Counted from the stretch's first letter, positions 37,484 to 46,635 are shown. The stretch is 64,000 nucleotides of DNA from Paraglaciecola arctica (GCF_018861065.1 NZ_JAHKQO010000048.1:62001-126000); one strand, 5' to 3'. Program-made: numbers and translations. The notes: generated by a model not told the origin, from the sequence alone.

Positions 37484-38091
37484 TGCAAAGACGTGATTTG
37501 TTAAAGATGATCATGGCCACCACAGGTGTGGCTATGGTAGGTGGCAATGCTTTAGCTTACGAATTGAAAAGCAAAGTGCCGTTAACTGATACGGTATTTA
37601 AATCAGACGATCTTCTTTTGTTTAATGAAATTGCCGAAGTCATTTTGCCTCGTACTAACACTCCCGGCGCGAAAGACGTGAACGCTGGTCTAATGGCACT
37701 TATAATAGCGAATGACTGTTATACCTCTCGAGAACGTGACACCTTGGTGAAAGGGCTACATTCCCTCAATAAAAATGTTGAAAAAAGTTATGGTTCACCT
37801 TATTTATTATTGAGCAGCATTGAGAAAACAGAATTCATCAATCAACTGGATGCTGCAGCTAAAGACTATAATCATCAACAAAATATCTACTATCTATCGA
37901 ATACTCCTTACGACAGAGAAAGTAGCGATGAAAAGCCGCTTCCACATTATTTTACCTTGATTAAGCAGTTAACCTTGTTTAGTTTTTTTACCTCAAAGGA
38001 GGCGGCGACTCAAGTGTTACGCTACGAGGCTGTTCCGGGTAAATATAACGGTGAATTAGATTACAAAAAAGGTGATAGAGCCTGGTTTTAA
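37480..38091 (+). CDS. Gluconate 2-dehydrogenase subunit 3 family protein (small Tat subunit)
   Basis: A 203-residue protein beginning MQRRDLLKMIMATTGVAMVGG, a Tat signal with twin arginine and an Ala-rich end. The rest fits the small-subunit family that escorts GMC dehydrogenases through the Tat pathway and is needed for their activity (LNEIAEVILPRTNTPGAKDV). Two ATGs are possible, 37480 and 37483; GAGGA at 37471-37475 serves either. The overlap with the large-subunit stop supports a stoichiometric complex. Confidence 0.85.
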   Translation: MMQRRDLLKMIMATTGVAMVGGNALAYELKSKVPLTDTVFKSDDLLLFNEIAEVILPRTNTPGAKDVNAGLMALIIANDCYTSRERDTLVKGLHSLNKNVEKSYGSPYLLLSSIEKTEFINQLDAAAKDYNHQQNIYYLSNTPYDRESSDEKPLPHYFTLIKQLTLFSFFTSKEAATQVLRYEAVPGKYNGELDYKKGDRAWF

Positions 38092-38092
38092 T

Positions 38093-38162
38093 AAACCTGC
38101 GTAACTAGGTTACTTTATTACAAAAAGGCGCTGTCAATCAGCGCCGAGTCCGCAGGTTTTAT
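38093..38162 (+). terminator. Nested-hairpin terminator-like structure
   Basis: Directly after the stop codon, AAACCTGCG (38093-38101) can pair with CGCAGGTTT (38151-38159), enclosing an inner perfect hairpin GGCGCTG-TCAAT-CAGCGCC (38127-38145). The 3' side ends in a short T4 run. It probably ends the sugar-oxidation operon. The outer stem with a ~49-base enclosed region is unusual for a simple terminator. Confidence 0.55.
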
Positions 38163-38218
38163 GGGTAATAGAATAATTTAATAGCTAGCTTTAGGTTGTA
38201 ATTAGAAAGGCACTAACC

Positions 38219-38419
38219 TTAAAAGAATTTTTTACCAGTAAGCGCCAAGTACATCGCAAAAACACCCACCAATGAATAAATTACTTCAAAAAAACTAACC
38301 TCACCTTGGGTCTGGTTTATTAACATTGAAATAATCATTGCAGCCAAAATCAGTGAAGGTAACGCAATAATACCAATCAATACGCGGACCTTTAATGATA
38401 ATTTAGGTTCAGTATTCAT
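38219..38419 (-). CDS. Small two-helix membrane protein
   Basis: A 66-residue hypothetical protein with two predicted transmembrane helices (about 12-33 and 43-60), a short hydrophilic N-terminus and a basic end (TGKKFF). No family recognised. It follows prkB by 11 bases on the same strand and is probably co-transcribed with it. The start ATG at 38419 is supported by the close spacing to the prkB end rather than by a strong ribosome-binding site. Confidence 0.6.
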   Translation of the reverse strand: MNTEPKLSLKVRVLIGIIALPSLILAAMIISMLINQTQGEVSFFEVIYSLVGVFAMYLALTGKKFF

Positions 38420-38430
38420 AGGTACTTCCG

Positions 38431-39333
38431 TTATTTTTCACTGACCCAGTCCATCTGAAAACCAGCACGGCGTTTTTTGTCCAACAATTCTTCTAGCAGT
38501 GGCATGAGGATCAATTCCATCGCAAGACCCATTTTTCCACCAGGTACAACAATAGTATTGATGCGAGACATAAATGACCCGTCAATCATTTTGAGCAAAT
38601 AGGGGTAGTCGACATTTTTCATTTCCCGTCGAAAACGTACTACAACGAAACTTTCGTCTTGGCTGGGGATTTCTCTAGCGCTGAAAGGGTTAGAGGTATC
38701 CACTGTGGGAACACGTTGAAAGTTGACATGAGTGCGAGAAAACTGGGGAGTGATGTATTTAAAATAGTCGTCGAGACTACGTACTATACTGCTCATTACC
38801 GCTTCACGAGAATGCCCCCGGTCGGTGGTATCTCTGACTATTTTTTGGATCCATTCCAAATTAACTATCGGTACCATGCCCACTAATAAGTCGACGTGTT
38901 TAGCTACATCTACTTCGTCGTTGGTGACGCCGCCGTGCAATCCCTCGTAAAATAGAACGTCTGTATTTTCAGGTAAATCTTGCCAAGGCGTAAAGGTTCC
39001 GGGCATTTGATTAAAAGGCACAGCCTCGTCAAAAGTATGTAAATACTGACGGTGCTTGCCCATGCCAGTTTCAGCATATTCGGTAAACAATGTTTCAAGC
39101 ATTTCAAAGTCATTGGCTTTGGGACCAAAATAACTAATGTGCTTGCCTTGTTCTTGTGCTTTGCGGATCTCCACTTCCATCTCTGGACGAGTAAACCGGT
39201 GGAAGCTATCCCCTGCCACCACAGCTGCATTGACCGACAAGTTCCGAAAAATATGTCTAATGGCATTGGTAGTCATAGTTGTGCCGGCACCAGACGAACC
39301 AGTGATAGCGATTATAGGGTGTTTTACAGACAT
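38431..39333 (-). CDS. prkB: Phosphoribulokinase-family protein PrkB
   Basis: A 300-residue P-loop kinase highly similar in pattern to E. coli PrkB: start VKHPIIAITGSSGAGTT, DSFHRFTRPEM, HISYFGPKANDFE, YEGLHGG, RGHSREAV and VPGGKMGLAMELI. The P-loop has GAGTT in place of the usual GKT/S, which is normal for this branch. Without RuBisCO nearby, Calvin-cycle function is unlikely, and the physiological substrate is unknown. In E. coli prkB follows yheT-yheU; here it has moved about 25 kb from them. Confidence 0.92.
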   Translation of the reverse strand: MSVKHPIIAITGSSGAGTTMTTNAIRHIFRNLSVNAAVVAGDSFHRFTRPEMEVEIRKAQEQGKHISYFGPKANDFEMLETLFTEYAETGMGKHRQYLHTFDEAVPFNQMPGTFTPWQDLPENTDVLFYEGLHGGVTNDEVDVAKHVDLLVGMVPIVNLEWIQKIVRDTTDRGHSREAVMSSIVRSLDDYFKYITPQFSRTHVNFQRVPTVDTSNPFSAREIPSQDESFVVVRFRREMKNVDYPYLLKMIDGSFMSRINTIVVPGGKMGLAMELILMPLLEELLDKKRRAGFQMDWVSEK

Positions 39334-39479
39334 TCAACGCACTTTGCTTGTTTAATGGATGTCTTTTATAAGCAAGCTTGGCACACCGGTCAAGTGTTAG
39401 TTATTTTTGAGCGACTGAAAAATAGTCCTTAAAATCAAATCGGGTTTGACTTTAAGCCATCATTCGGCATTAATGAGCT

Positions 39480-40094
39480 ATGCAAATTATTATCTTTGAT
39501 ACCGAATTCACCGCTTGGGAAGGGTCTGCGCAACGTAATTGGTCTCTTGATTGGGAACACCGAGAGATTATTCAAATTGCCGCGGTGAAAGTTGCGCTAG
39601 ATTCAAATTGTGTGCAAGTCATTTCGAGTTTTAATACCTTAGTCAAACCCGTTGTTAATCCCAAGTTAAGCGACTATATAGTGCAACTAACCGGAATAGA
39701 ACAACAAGTTTTGGATGATATGGGTATCGATTTTCAAGATGCATTGTCACAACTCCATGCTTTTTGCTCTCAAGGAACGTTACCCTGTTATTCTTGGGGC
39801 AATGACAAAAGAGTGTTACTAGACAATTGTTTATTAAGTGGCGTTGCGATGCTCGATTTTAATGGCGGATTTCATAATTTGCATCGCATCGCCCGAAACG
39901 CAAAACTAGATGGGGCGCATTTATGCAGCGGCGAATTAGCGAGTCATTTGGGGTTAGAACTGAATGGACACATTCATAACGCGCTTTACGACGTGCGCAG
40001 TATTGCACTTGCGCTTCAGCAATGGGTCGAAAAAGGAGCTTTACCGGCTTCTTTATTACAATCCAATTTACAATCAAAAAGTGCTATTCATTAG
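39480..40094 (+). CDS. DEDDh 3'-5' exonuclease domain protein
   Basis: A 204-residue exonuclease of the RNase T/DnaQ (DEDDh) superfamily. The first acidic pair lies in IIFDTEFTAWEG, the central Asp in YSWGNDKR, and the His-Asp pair in HNALYDVRSIA, so all catalytic residues appear present. The N-terminal IFDTEFTAWEGS resembles the KapD/ERI-1-like branch acting on RNA 3' ends. The substrate is not known. It is divergent from prkB and separated from the next gene by 150 bases. Confidence 0.82.
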   Translation: MQIIIFDTEFTAWEGSAQRNWSLDWEHREIIQIAAVKVALDSNCVQVISSFNTLVKPVVNPKLSDYIVQLTGIEQQVLDDMGIDFQDALSQLHAFCSQGTLPCYSWGNDKRVLLDNCLLSGVAMLDFNGGFHNLHRIARNAKLDGAHLCSGELASHLGLELNGHIHNALYDVRSIALALQQWVEKGALPASLLQSNLQSKSAIH

Positions 40095-40244
40095 CCTCTG
40101 CCACAATCATCACGAAATAAAACTGGATAAGCTCGGGTCATGTCATGTTCAATCGTGTATTCACTTAACAAATGCACTAATTACAGATAGTAAAATACAG
40201 AGTAAATAGTGCTAGCGAAGCTTCCAACCATAGGACAAAACTAA

Positions 40245-42386
40245 ATGAATCTTAAACGAGGGCTACTTCTCGTCACTATTGTGATGTTGATCGCCGCTTT
40301 TTTTATTTTTGATATCGGGCAATATTTAACTCTTGATAGTTTAAAAGCGCACCAACAAGATTTAGCTGAATACATTCAGTCAAATTGGTTGCAGGCATTT
40401 GTTATTTATTTTGTAATTTATGTTGCGGCCACAGCCCTTAGTTTACCCGGCGCGATTATTTTAACCCTAGGTGCCGGTGCATTGTTTGGATTAGGCTTTG
40501 GATTACTACTGGCTTCTTTTGCTTCTACAATCGGTGCCACACTGGCATTCTTAGTCTCGCGGTTTTTACTTAGGGATTGGGTTAAAGCCACTTTTTCTGA
40601 GCGTATTAAAGCAATAGACAAAGGTGTTGAAAAAGATGGGCCTTTCTATTTGTTAAGCTTAAGACTGGTGCCTATTTTCCCGTTTTTTGTTATCAATTTA
40701 GTCATGGGTGTCACCAGTATCAAAACCGTGACTTATTACTTTGTTAGCCAAATCGGTATGCTCATTGGAACGGCCGTTTATGTGAATGCTGGAACGCAAC
40801 TAGCCGAGATCGAAGCGGTATCTGACATTGTCTCTCGAGATCTGATTTTATCTTTTGTGTTATTAGGCATTTTCCCAATTATTGCTAAATTGATTATTAA
40901 TTTCATCAAACAAAAACGGGTCTATAAAGGTTGGCAAAAACCCAAATCCTTTGACCGTAATATGGTGGTCATTGGTGCAGGTTCTGCTGGGTTAGTCACT
41001 GCCTATATCGCGGCCGCAGTGAAGGCATCAGTGACGCTAGTGGAAAAACACAAAATGGGTGGAGACTGTTTAAATACAGGCTGTGTACCTTCGAAAAGTT
41101 TATTACATGCCAGTAAATTAGCGCATACCCATAAAGTGTCGGCTAATTCCGGGGTTAATTACCAAGCTCCAGAAGTTGACTTTAAAGCGGTCATGAATCA
41201 AGTACACAATGTAATCAAAACCATAGAGCCTCATGATTCTATCGAGCGTTATGAGTCCCTTGGGGTAAAAGTAGTGACGGGCAGTGCTACGATAGTCTCG
41301 CCTTGGCAAGTTGATATTCAGACTGCCGATGGAGTGCAATCGCTCACCACTAAAAATATTGTGATCGCTACGGGAGCCAGTGCTTTTGTGCCACCCATTC
41401 CCGGACTGCAGGATATAGATTACTTAACGGCTGATAACCTGTGGGAGTTAACCGAACAACCTAAACGCTTAGTGGTGTTAGGTGGCGGGCCGATTGGGAG
41501 TGAATTATCTCAAGCTTTTGGTCGCTTAGGCACACAAGTCACGCAAGTTGAAATGTTGCCACAATTACTGGCTAAAGAAGATCCAGACGCAGCCCAGTTT
41601 TTGTATGATCAATTAATAAAAGACGGCGTAGACGTGCGTTTGAATACTAGAGCAACCGCCATTGAAAAAACACCTGAAGGTAAGTTTATTGTTTTAGAAA
41701 AAGACGGTAAACAGGAAAAATTACCCTTTGATGAAATATTGATCGCAGTGGGTAGGATGGCTAACTTAAAAGGTTTTGGCTTAGAAAAACTGGACATTGA
41801 AACCAACAGAGTGGTGGTGACCAATGAGATGTTGCAAACCAAATATCCAAATATCTTGGCCGCTGGCGATGTCGCGGGTCCCTACCAGTTTACCCATACC
41901 GCAGCTCACCAGGCATGGTATGCAGCAGTAAATGCGTTATTTAGACCCTTTAAAACCTTCAAAGTCGATTACCGAGTGATTCCTTGGGCAACTTTTACCG
42001 ACCCCGAAATTGCCACTGTAGGTCTAAACGAACAAGCTGCGAAAGAGCAAAATGTAGAATACGAAGTAACCCGTTATGATATCGGTGGCTTAGACCGAGC
42101 ATTAGCAGACGATCACGCAAAAGGGTTTGTAAAAGTACTGACACCTCCAGATAAAGATAAAATACTAGGGGCGACTATTGTAGGGGCCCAGGCAGGAGAG
42201 CTTATCGCAGAGTTTGTGTTAGCAATGAAATACAATCTTGGTATGAATAAACTTCTCGGTACAATTCATATTTATCCGACTATGGCTGAAGCGAGCAAGT
42301 ACGCCGCTGGGAACTGGAAAAAAGCCCATACACCGGAAAAATTGTTGGCATTTGTTGAGCGTTTTCATACATGGCGTCGTTCCTAA
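40245..42386 (+). CDS. VTT-domain membrane protein fused to a pyridine nucleotide-disulfide oxidoreductase
   Basis: A 713-residue fusion. Residues 1-~225 are an integral-membrane VTT/TVP38 (DedA-like) domain with about five to six helices (SLPGAIILTLGAGALFGLGF; RLVPIFPFFVINLVMG). Residues ~240-713 are a mercuric reductase/lipoamide dehydrogenase-type flavoprotein: FAD site VIGAGSAGL, redox disulfide CLNTGC, NAD site VLGGGPIGSE, and the C-terminal dimer-face His/Glu in HIYPTMAE. The N-terminal metal-binding domain of MerA is absent. A membrane-bound thiol or quinone reductase is inferred. Its stop abuts the DUF547 start (TAAATG), so it leads the following operon. Confidence 0.88.
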   Translation: MNLKRGLLLVTIVMLIAAFFIFDIGQYLTLDSLKAHQQDLAEYIQSNWLQAFVIYFVIYVAATALSLPGAIILTLGAGALFGLGFGLLLASFASTIGATLAFLVSRFLLRDWVKATFSERIKAIDKGVEKDGPFYLLSLRLVPIFPFFVINLVMGVTSIKTVTYYFVSQIGMLIGTAVYVNAGTQLAEIEAVSDIVSRDLILSFVLLGIFPIIAKLIINFIKQKRVYKGWQKPKSFDRNMVVIGAGSAGLVTAYIAAAVKASVTLVEKHKMGGDCLNTGCVPSKSLLHASKLAHTHKVSANSGVNYQAPEVDFKAVMNQVHNVIKTIEPHDSIERYESLGVKVVTGSATIVSPWQVDIQTADGVQSLTTKNIVIATGASAFVPPIPGLQDIDYLTADNLWELTEQPKRLVVLGGGPIGSELSQAFGRLGTQVTQVEMLPQLLAKEDPDAAQFLYDQLIKDGVDVRLNTRATAIEKTPEGKFIVLEKDGKQEKLPFDEILIAVGRMANLKGFGLEKLDIETNRVVVTNEMLQTKYPNILAAGDVAGPYQFTHTAAHQAWYAAVNALFRPFKTFKVDYRVIPWATFTDPEIATVGLNEQAAKEQNVEYEVTRYDIGGLDRALADDHAKGFVKVLTPPDKDKILGATIVGAQAGELIAEFVLAMKYNLGMNKLLGTIHIYPTMAEASKYAAGNWKKAHTPEKLLAFVERFHTWRRS

Positions 42387-43229
42387 ATGGTTAATAAATT
42401 GATTAAGGGTAAAATACTTTGTTATTTCTTTACGGCGGCTTTGATGATGATCTCAACTCTAGTACAAGCCTTTGACCATCAACACCAGAGCTTCACTGAA
42501 GTATTGAGTAAAGTCGTCAAGTTGTCTCCCGATAAAAAACAAACGCGGGTAGATTATGGGCAGCTTCATAAGAAGCCAGAACAGTTAAATCACTATTTAG
42601 CCCAACTATCTTCAGTTAAACAAAGCGAATACCAGCAATGGAGCAGTGATGAGCAACTTAGTTTTTTGATCAATGCGTATAACGGTTTTACCTTACAATT
42701 GATTGTTCACAACTACGCTAAGTTTCAAACTGGTAAAGCGAAATCGATTAAAGATTTAGGTAGTTTTTTCTCTAATCCGTGGAAACAATCGTTTTTTACG
42801 CTGTTAGGCGAAAAGCGCAATTTAGATGATATAGAACACCAAATGATCCGCCAATGGTTTGCACGACCGCGTATTCACGCGGCTTTAGTTTGTGCTGCAG
42901 TAAGTTGTCCACCATTGAGGCCTGAAGCTTTTGTTGCTGATAAACTGAATCAGCAATTAAATAGTCAAATGTTGCAGTTTTTATCAGATGACCAACGCAA
43001 CACTATCAAAATCAGTGAGAATACTGTGTACCTTTCGTCTATTTTTAAATGGTACCGTGAAGACTTTGAAAAAGGGCAGCAAGGATTTAACCGGCTCGAA
43101 GACCTGATTAAAGAATATCAAGCTGAATTGGCTAATTACCCTCAACAACTGACTTGGTTGCAAAAACAAGACTATAGTATTCGTTTCTTAGACTACGATT
43201 GGCGGCTAAATGACATCTCTACGTTTTAA
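42387..43229 (+). CDS. DUF547 domain protein, exported
   Basis: A 280-residue protein with a signal peptide (hydrophobic segment ~11-28, cleavage near VQA). The DUF547 core contains LSFLINAYNGFTLQLI, IEHQMIR and the Cys pair in HAALVCAAVSCPPLRPEAF. DUF547 has a papain/transglutaminase-like layout, but function is not established in bacteria. It starts right after the stop of the VTT-flavoprotein gene and overlaps the next gene by 20 bases, so all three are one operon. Confidence 0.85.
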   Translation: MVNKLIKGKILCYFFTAALMMISTLVQAFDHQHQSFTEVLSKVVKLSPDKKQTRVDYGQLHKKPEQLNHYLAQLSSVKQSEYQQWSSDEQLSFLINAYNGFTLQLIVHNYAKFQTGKAKSIKDLGSFFSNPWKQSFFTLLGEKRNLDDIEHQMIRQWFARPRIHAALVCAAVSCPPLRPEAFVADKLNQQLNSQMLQFLSDDQRNTIKISENTVYLSSIFKWYREDFEKGQQGFNRLEDLIKEYQAELANYPQQLTWLQKQDYSIRFLDYDWRLNDISTF

Positions 43230-44388
43230 GGTTTTAAGCCGTCGATTTATCCTATGTTTACTTTGGATTTTTGCGGCGGCCGTGCAGGCTCAGTCTGAGT
43301 CAACAACTGTAGATGTTATTCAACAAAGCAGTAAACAATGGCAACAAACCTTAAAAGCGGCTCAAGGTCAGTCAGTGTATTTTTATGCATGGGGTGGTTC
43401 AAAGGCGGTAAATGATTATTTACGATGGGCAACACGTGAAATTGCGCGGCAATATCGCATTAGACTCATTCACGTTAAAGTCACTGACCCTTCCGAACCC
43501 GTGTCTCGACTTAAAGCGGAAAATGGCCGTACCAGTGCTATCGACCTAATTTGGGTAAACGGGGAAAATTTCGCCTATTTAAAGCAACAGGGTTTCTTAA
43601 TGGGGAATTTATGGGCAACGATCCCAAACTCATCGAATTTGGCGGTGGATAAACTCCCTATCACTGTGGATTTTGGTGAGCCAATGGAGGGTTTTGAGGT
43701 GCCATGGGGAATTGGGCAATTTAATTTAATTGCTGAGAAAGCCCTGTATCCGGCACAACAACTCAGTGCAGCTTCGTTATTAGATGTGGCCAAAAATCAT
43801 CCACAAACAGTCACTTATCCTAGGCCACCTGAATTTCATGGTACGACTTTTCTAAAACAACTCTTAATTGATTTAAGCCATGGGGATCCTCGCTTATATC
43901 AATTGGCCTCAGAACAAGCTAAGAGCGAATTATTACCCGCGTTATGGCAGTATTTAGATAAATTACATCCGCATTTATGGCAACAAGGTTTAGCTTTTCC
44001 AAGTTCTTCAGCGGAACAATTTTTATTGTATCAACAAAAAAACCTCTCAATGGCGGTAAGCTTTAATCCTAATCAGTGGTTAAAAGAAAAAAGCACCCAA
44101 CAGATTTCTGAGTCGAGCGAGAGACGTTACTTTACTCATGGTGCCATAACCAATAGCCATAACCTTGCTATTCCTAAACATGCACCAAATTCAGAAGCCG
44201 CTAAAGTGGTGATTAACTTTATGTTGAGTGAAAAAGCTCAGCGTGAAAAATTTTCGGGGGTATGGGGTGACCCATCAGTCATCACTACATTGTTTGATGA
44301 AAAAGCCACTATGCCTGCCCATCCAGAACTGCACAGTTCGTGGCATGTCGTTATTGAGGACATATGGCAACAAAAGTACGGCGGCTAG
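43210..44388 (+). CDS. ynjB: YnjB-type ABC transporter substrate-binding protein
   Basis: A 392-residue extracytoplasmic solute-binding protein. The signal peptide is MTSLRFKV ... FAAAVQAQ, cleaved near residue 28. The mature protein shows the ynjB pattern: SVYFYAWGGSKAVNDYLRW, DLIWVNGENFAYLK and PWGIGQFN. It resembles family 1 binding proteins for iron, thiamine or spermidine, but no ligand is assigned. It overlaps DUF547 upstream and ynjC downstream (25 bases), consistent with strong coupling. The E. coli ynj operon has the same B-C-D order. Confidence 0.87.
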   Translation: MTSLRFKVLSRRFILCLLWIFAAAVQAQSESTTVDVIQQSSKQWQQTLKAAQGQSVYFYAWGGSKAVNDYLRWATREIARQYRIRLIHVKVTDPSEPVSRLKAENGRTSAIDLIWVNGENFAYLKQQGFLMGNLWATIPNSSNLAVDKLPITVDFGEPMEGFEVPWGIGQFNLIAEKALYPAQQLSAASLLDVAKNHPQTVTYPRPPEFHGTTFLKQLLIDLSHGDPRLYQLASEQAKSELLPALWQYLDKLHPHLWQQGLAFPSSSAEQFLLYQQKNLSMAVSFNPNQWLKEKSTQQISESSERRYFTHGAITNSHNLAIPKHAPNSEAAKVVINFMLSEKAQREKFSGVWGDPSVITTLFDEKATMPAHPELHSSWHVVIEDIWQQKYGG

Positions 44389-45971
44389 GATTAGTCTGCG
44401 GATGGTCCTTGGTTGCTGGCATTTCTATGTTGCCAATTTTGGGTATTGTTGTGGGATTGTGGCCGCAAGAGCCGCTCACGTTTGCCGGTTTTGAGTCTTT
44501 TTTAGGCTATCAAGGTTTAACAACGTCAATTGTAATGACGTTGCTCACGGCTATATTAAGTTCCTTAATCTCCTTGTACATAGCGTTTGTGGTATATAGC
44601 CAGTACCACCTAAGCCAGCGGTTACAGTCCTTTGAAAAATACCTAGCGCCGCTTTTATCTATGCCTCATCTCGCTATCGCTATAGGTCTAGTGTTTCTGT
44701 TTAGTGACGGCAGCATATTTTTTGTCGATTCAGGACTTCCAAGGAAAGGATTGGCGACTCTGACTCTGACTATTGTTATAAAAGAAGTACCGTTTTTTCT
44801 ATTGATTTTTAGTGCCTTAGGGCGTCAATTACCGATAAAAAATTGGTTACTACAAGGTAAAGCTTTGGGCTATCAAGCGTATCGATGTTGGTGGTTCTTA
44901 GTGTTTCCGCCCTTACTTAAACAATCACGTTTAGCCTTGTTAGCGGCCACTGCTTATACTTTGTCTGTGGTAGATGTGAGTTTGTTAGTTGGACCAAACA
45001 TACCCGAGCTATTTGCTGTATCAGTATACCGTTGGCAAACGAGCTTTGCAGATGGTGATCAGGTGTTGGGGTTCTGGTCTAATGTTTTACTGTTACTACT
45101 ATTGGTGGTGTCAGTATCGTTATTATATGCCCATGAAAAGCTGGCCTTTGCTGGATGTAAATCTCTCGCCACCCAAGGTCGTCGTTTTTTAGTAGGAAGA
45201 ATTAGTCCTATTTTTAAAGCTTGGATACCTCTATCAGGTGTGTTGACCGCCCTAATGATATTGGTATTTGTGTTGTGGTCTTTAGGTTATGACTGGCACA
45301 GTAGTCGCCCTAGTTTTAGTCAGTTAAGTACCGTATTGTGGCGAGATGAGTGGTTGTTTTTTGCATTACCGTTGCAAAATTCACTGTTAATTGCTGGTTT
45401 AGCAGGTTTACTAGGGGTGGCACTGGCATTGTTAGCGTTGGAGCTACAGCGTCAAAGAGGTCAATACTGGCCTGATTATTATTGGTTGTTGGCTATTATT
45501 TTACCGCAACTGAGCATGGTATTAGGTTGGCAAATTTTACATATTTGGTTGCAAGGTGGTTATCACAGTGGTTGGATTGTTTTGTCTCATTTACCTTTTA
45601 CCTTTGCCTACGGGTATTTAGTGTTAAAAGGTCCGTTTCAGAATGTTGATGAGCGTTACGAATTATTGGCCGCTAGCTTTGGATACTCCCTGTGGCAGAG
45701 CTGGTGGTTGGTTAGATTTAGATTGTTACTTCCTGCTATTTTTACAGGTTTGGCAATTGCCTTTTCGGTCAGCGTTGCTCAATACATCCCCACTATAATG
45801 ATAGGAGCGGGGCGAGTCACAACTATCACCACTGAAGCGGTAGTGATAGGCACTGGTAGTCAACAAAATCTCATTGCACTTTACGTATTATTACAATCCA
45901 TCTTACCTTTTATGGCGTTCTTTATTGCTGCATTGTTAGCGCGAAGATTTAGAGGAAGTGTTGGAGGATAA
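44364..45971 (+). CDS. ynjC: YnjC-type ABC transporter permease
   Basis: A 535-residue inner-membrane permease made of two fused permease halves, about twelve helices in total. Each half has an EAA-like loop (ALGYQAYRCWWFLVFPPLL near 170; AASFGYSLWQSWWLVRFRLLLPA near 435). Double-length permeases of this type are typical of YnjC and related Fe3+/thiamine systems. It starts inside the end of ynjB with TGAGGA as ribosome-binding site and ends one base before the ynjD ATG. Confidence 0.88.
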   Translation: MATKVRRLGLVCGWSLVAGISMLPILGIVVGLWPQEPLTFAGFESFLGYQGLTTSIVMTLLTAILSSLISLYIAFVVYSQYHLSQRLQSFEKYLAPLLSMPHLAIAIGLVFLFSDGSIFFVDSGLPRKGLATLTLTIVIKEVPFFLLIFSALGRQLPIKNWLLQGKALGYQAYRCWWFLVFPPLLKQSRLALLAATAYTLSVVDVSLLVGPNIPELFAVSVYRWQTSFADGDQVLGFWSNVLLLLLLVVSVSLLYAHEKLAFAGCKSLATQGRRFLVGRISPIFKAWIPLSGVLTALMILVFVLWSLGYDWHSSRPSFSQLSTVLWRDEWLFFALPLQNSLLIAGLAGLLGVALALLALELQRQRGQYWPDYYWLLAIILPQLSMVLGWQILHIWLQGGYHSGWIVLSHLPFTFAYGYLVLKGPFQNVDERYELLAASFGYSLWQSWWLVRFRLLLPAIFTGLAIAFSVSVAQYIPTIMIGAGRVTTITTEAVVIGTGSQQNLIALYVLLQSILPFMAFFIAALLARRFRGSVGG

Positions 45972-45972
45972 G

Positions 45973-46635
45973 ATGTTAGAAGTTATTGATTGCCAAATTG
46001 AAGCAAAAACTTGGTGTATTACCTTGCCAGATATTCAGGTGCACAAAGGTGAACTGTTAGTGGTCACTGGACCAAGTGGTATCGGAAAGTCGACTTTATT
46101 ACATTGGTTGTTGGGTAATAATCCTCAGCACGTCAGCATTAAAGGTCAGATTATTTTATCGGGTGCCAACATAACTGATTTGCCAATTGAGCAAAGGCAA
46201 GTCGGGTTATTAATGCAAGATGTATTGCTGTTTCCGCATCTTGATGTTCAAGACAATATTTGTTTTGCACTACCCAAAAGTCAGCAGTTATCTTCTAAAA
46301 AACAAAGGCGTGCTGCAGCTATGGATTTGCTTGAACAAATAAACTTGGCCCACCTTGCCGTTCGTTACCCTCAAAACCTCAGTGGCGGTGAACGTTCTAG
46401 AGTTGGCTTAATTAGAGCATTAGCCAATCAGCCACAAGTTATGTTGCTAGACGAACCATTTGCGGCATTAGATCCCAATACCAGACAACAAATGGGGGCA
46501 TGGGCATTTCAGCAACTCGCCCAGCAAGATATTCCCAGTGTTATGGTGTCTCATGATGTAGAGGACATTCCCGTATCAGCTCAACAACTATGTTTAGCTG
46601 ATTATTACCACGTTTTAGAGTCAAATAACCAATGA
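45973..46635 (+). CDS. ynjD: YnjD-type ABC transporter ATP-binding protein
   Basis: A 220-residue ABC ATPase: Walker A GPSGIGKST, Q-loop LMQDVLLFPHLD, signature LSGGERSR, Walker B MLLDEPFAALD and switch His in VSHDVED. It powers the YnjB/YnjC importer. ATG 45973 follows GGAGG by five bases, which is preferred to an upstream GTG at 45958 inside ynjC. The stop overlaps the ynjF start (ATGA). Confidence 0.9.
   Translation: MLEVIDCQIEAKTWCITLPDIQVHKGELLVVTGPSGIGKSTLLHWLLGNNPQHVSIKGQIILSGANITDLPIEQRQVGLLMQDVLLFPHLDVQDNICFALPKSQQLSSKKQRRAAAMDLLEQINLAHLAVRYPQNLSGGERSRVGLIRALANQPQVMLLDEPFAALDPNTRQQMGAWAFQQLAQQDIPSVMVSHDVEDIPVSAQQLCLADYYHVLESNNQ

Noticed and set aside
38431-39333. Calvin-cycle phosphoribulokinase
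   Set aside because: The sequence follows the E. coli PrkB pattern and there is no RuBisCO or other Calvin-cycle gene in the window.
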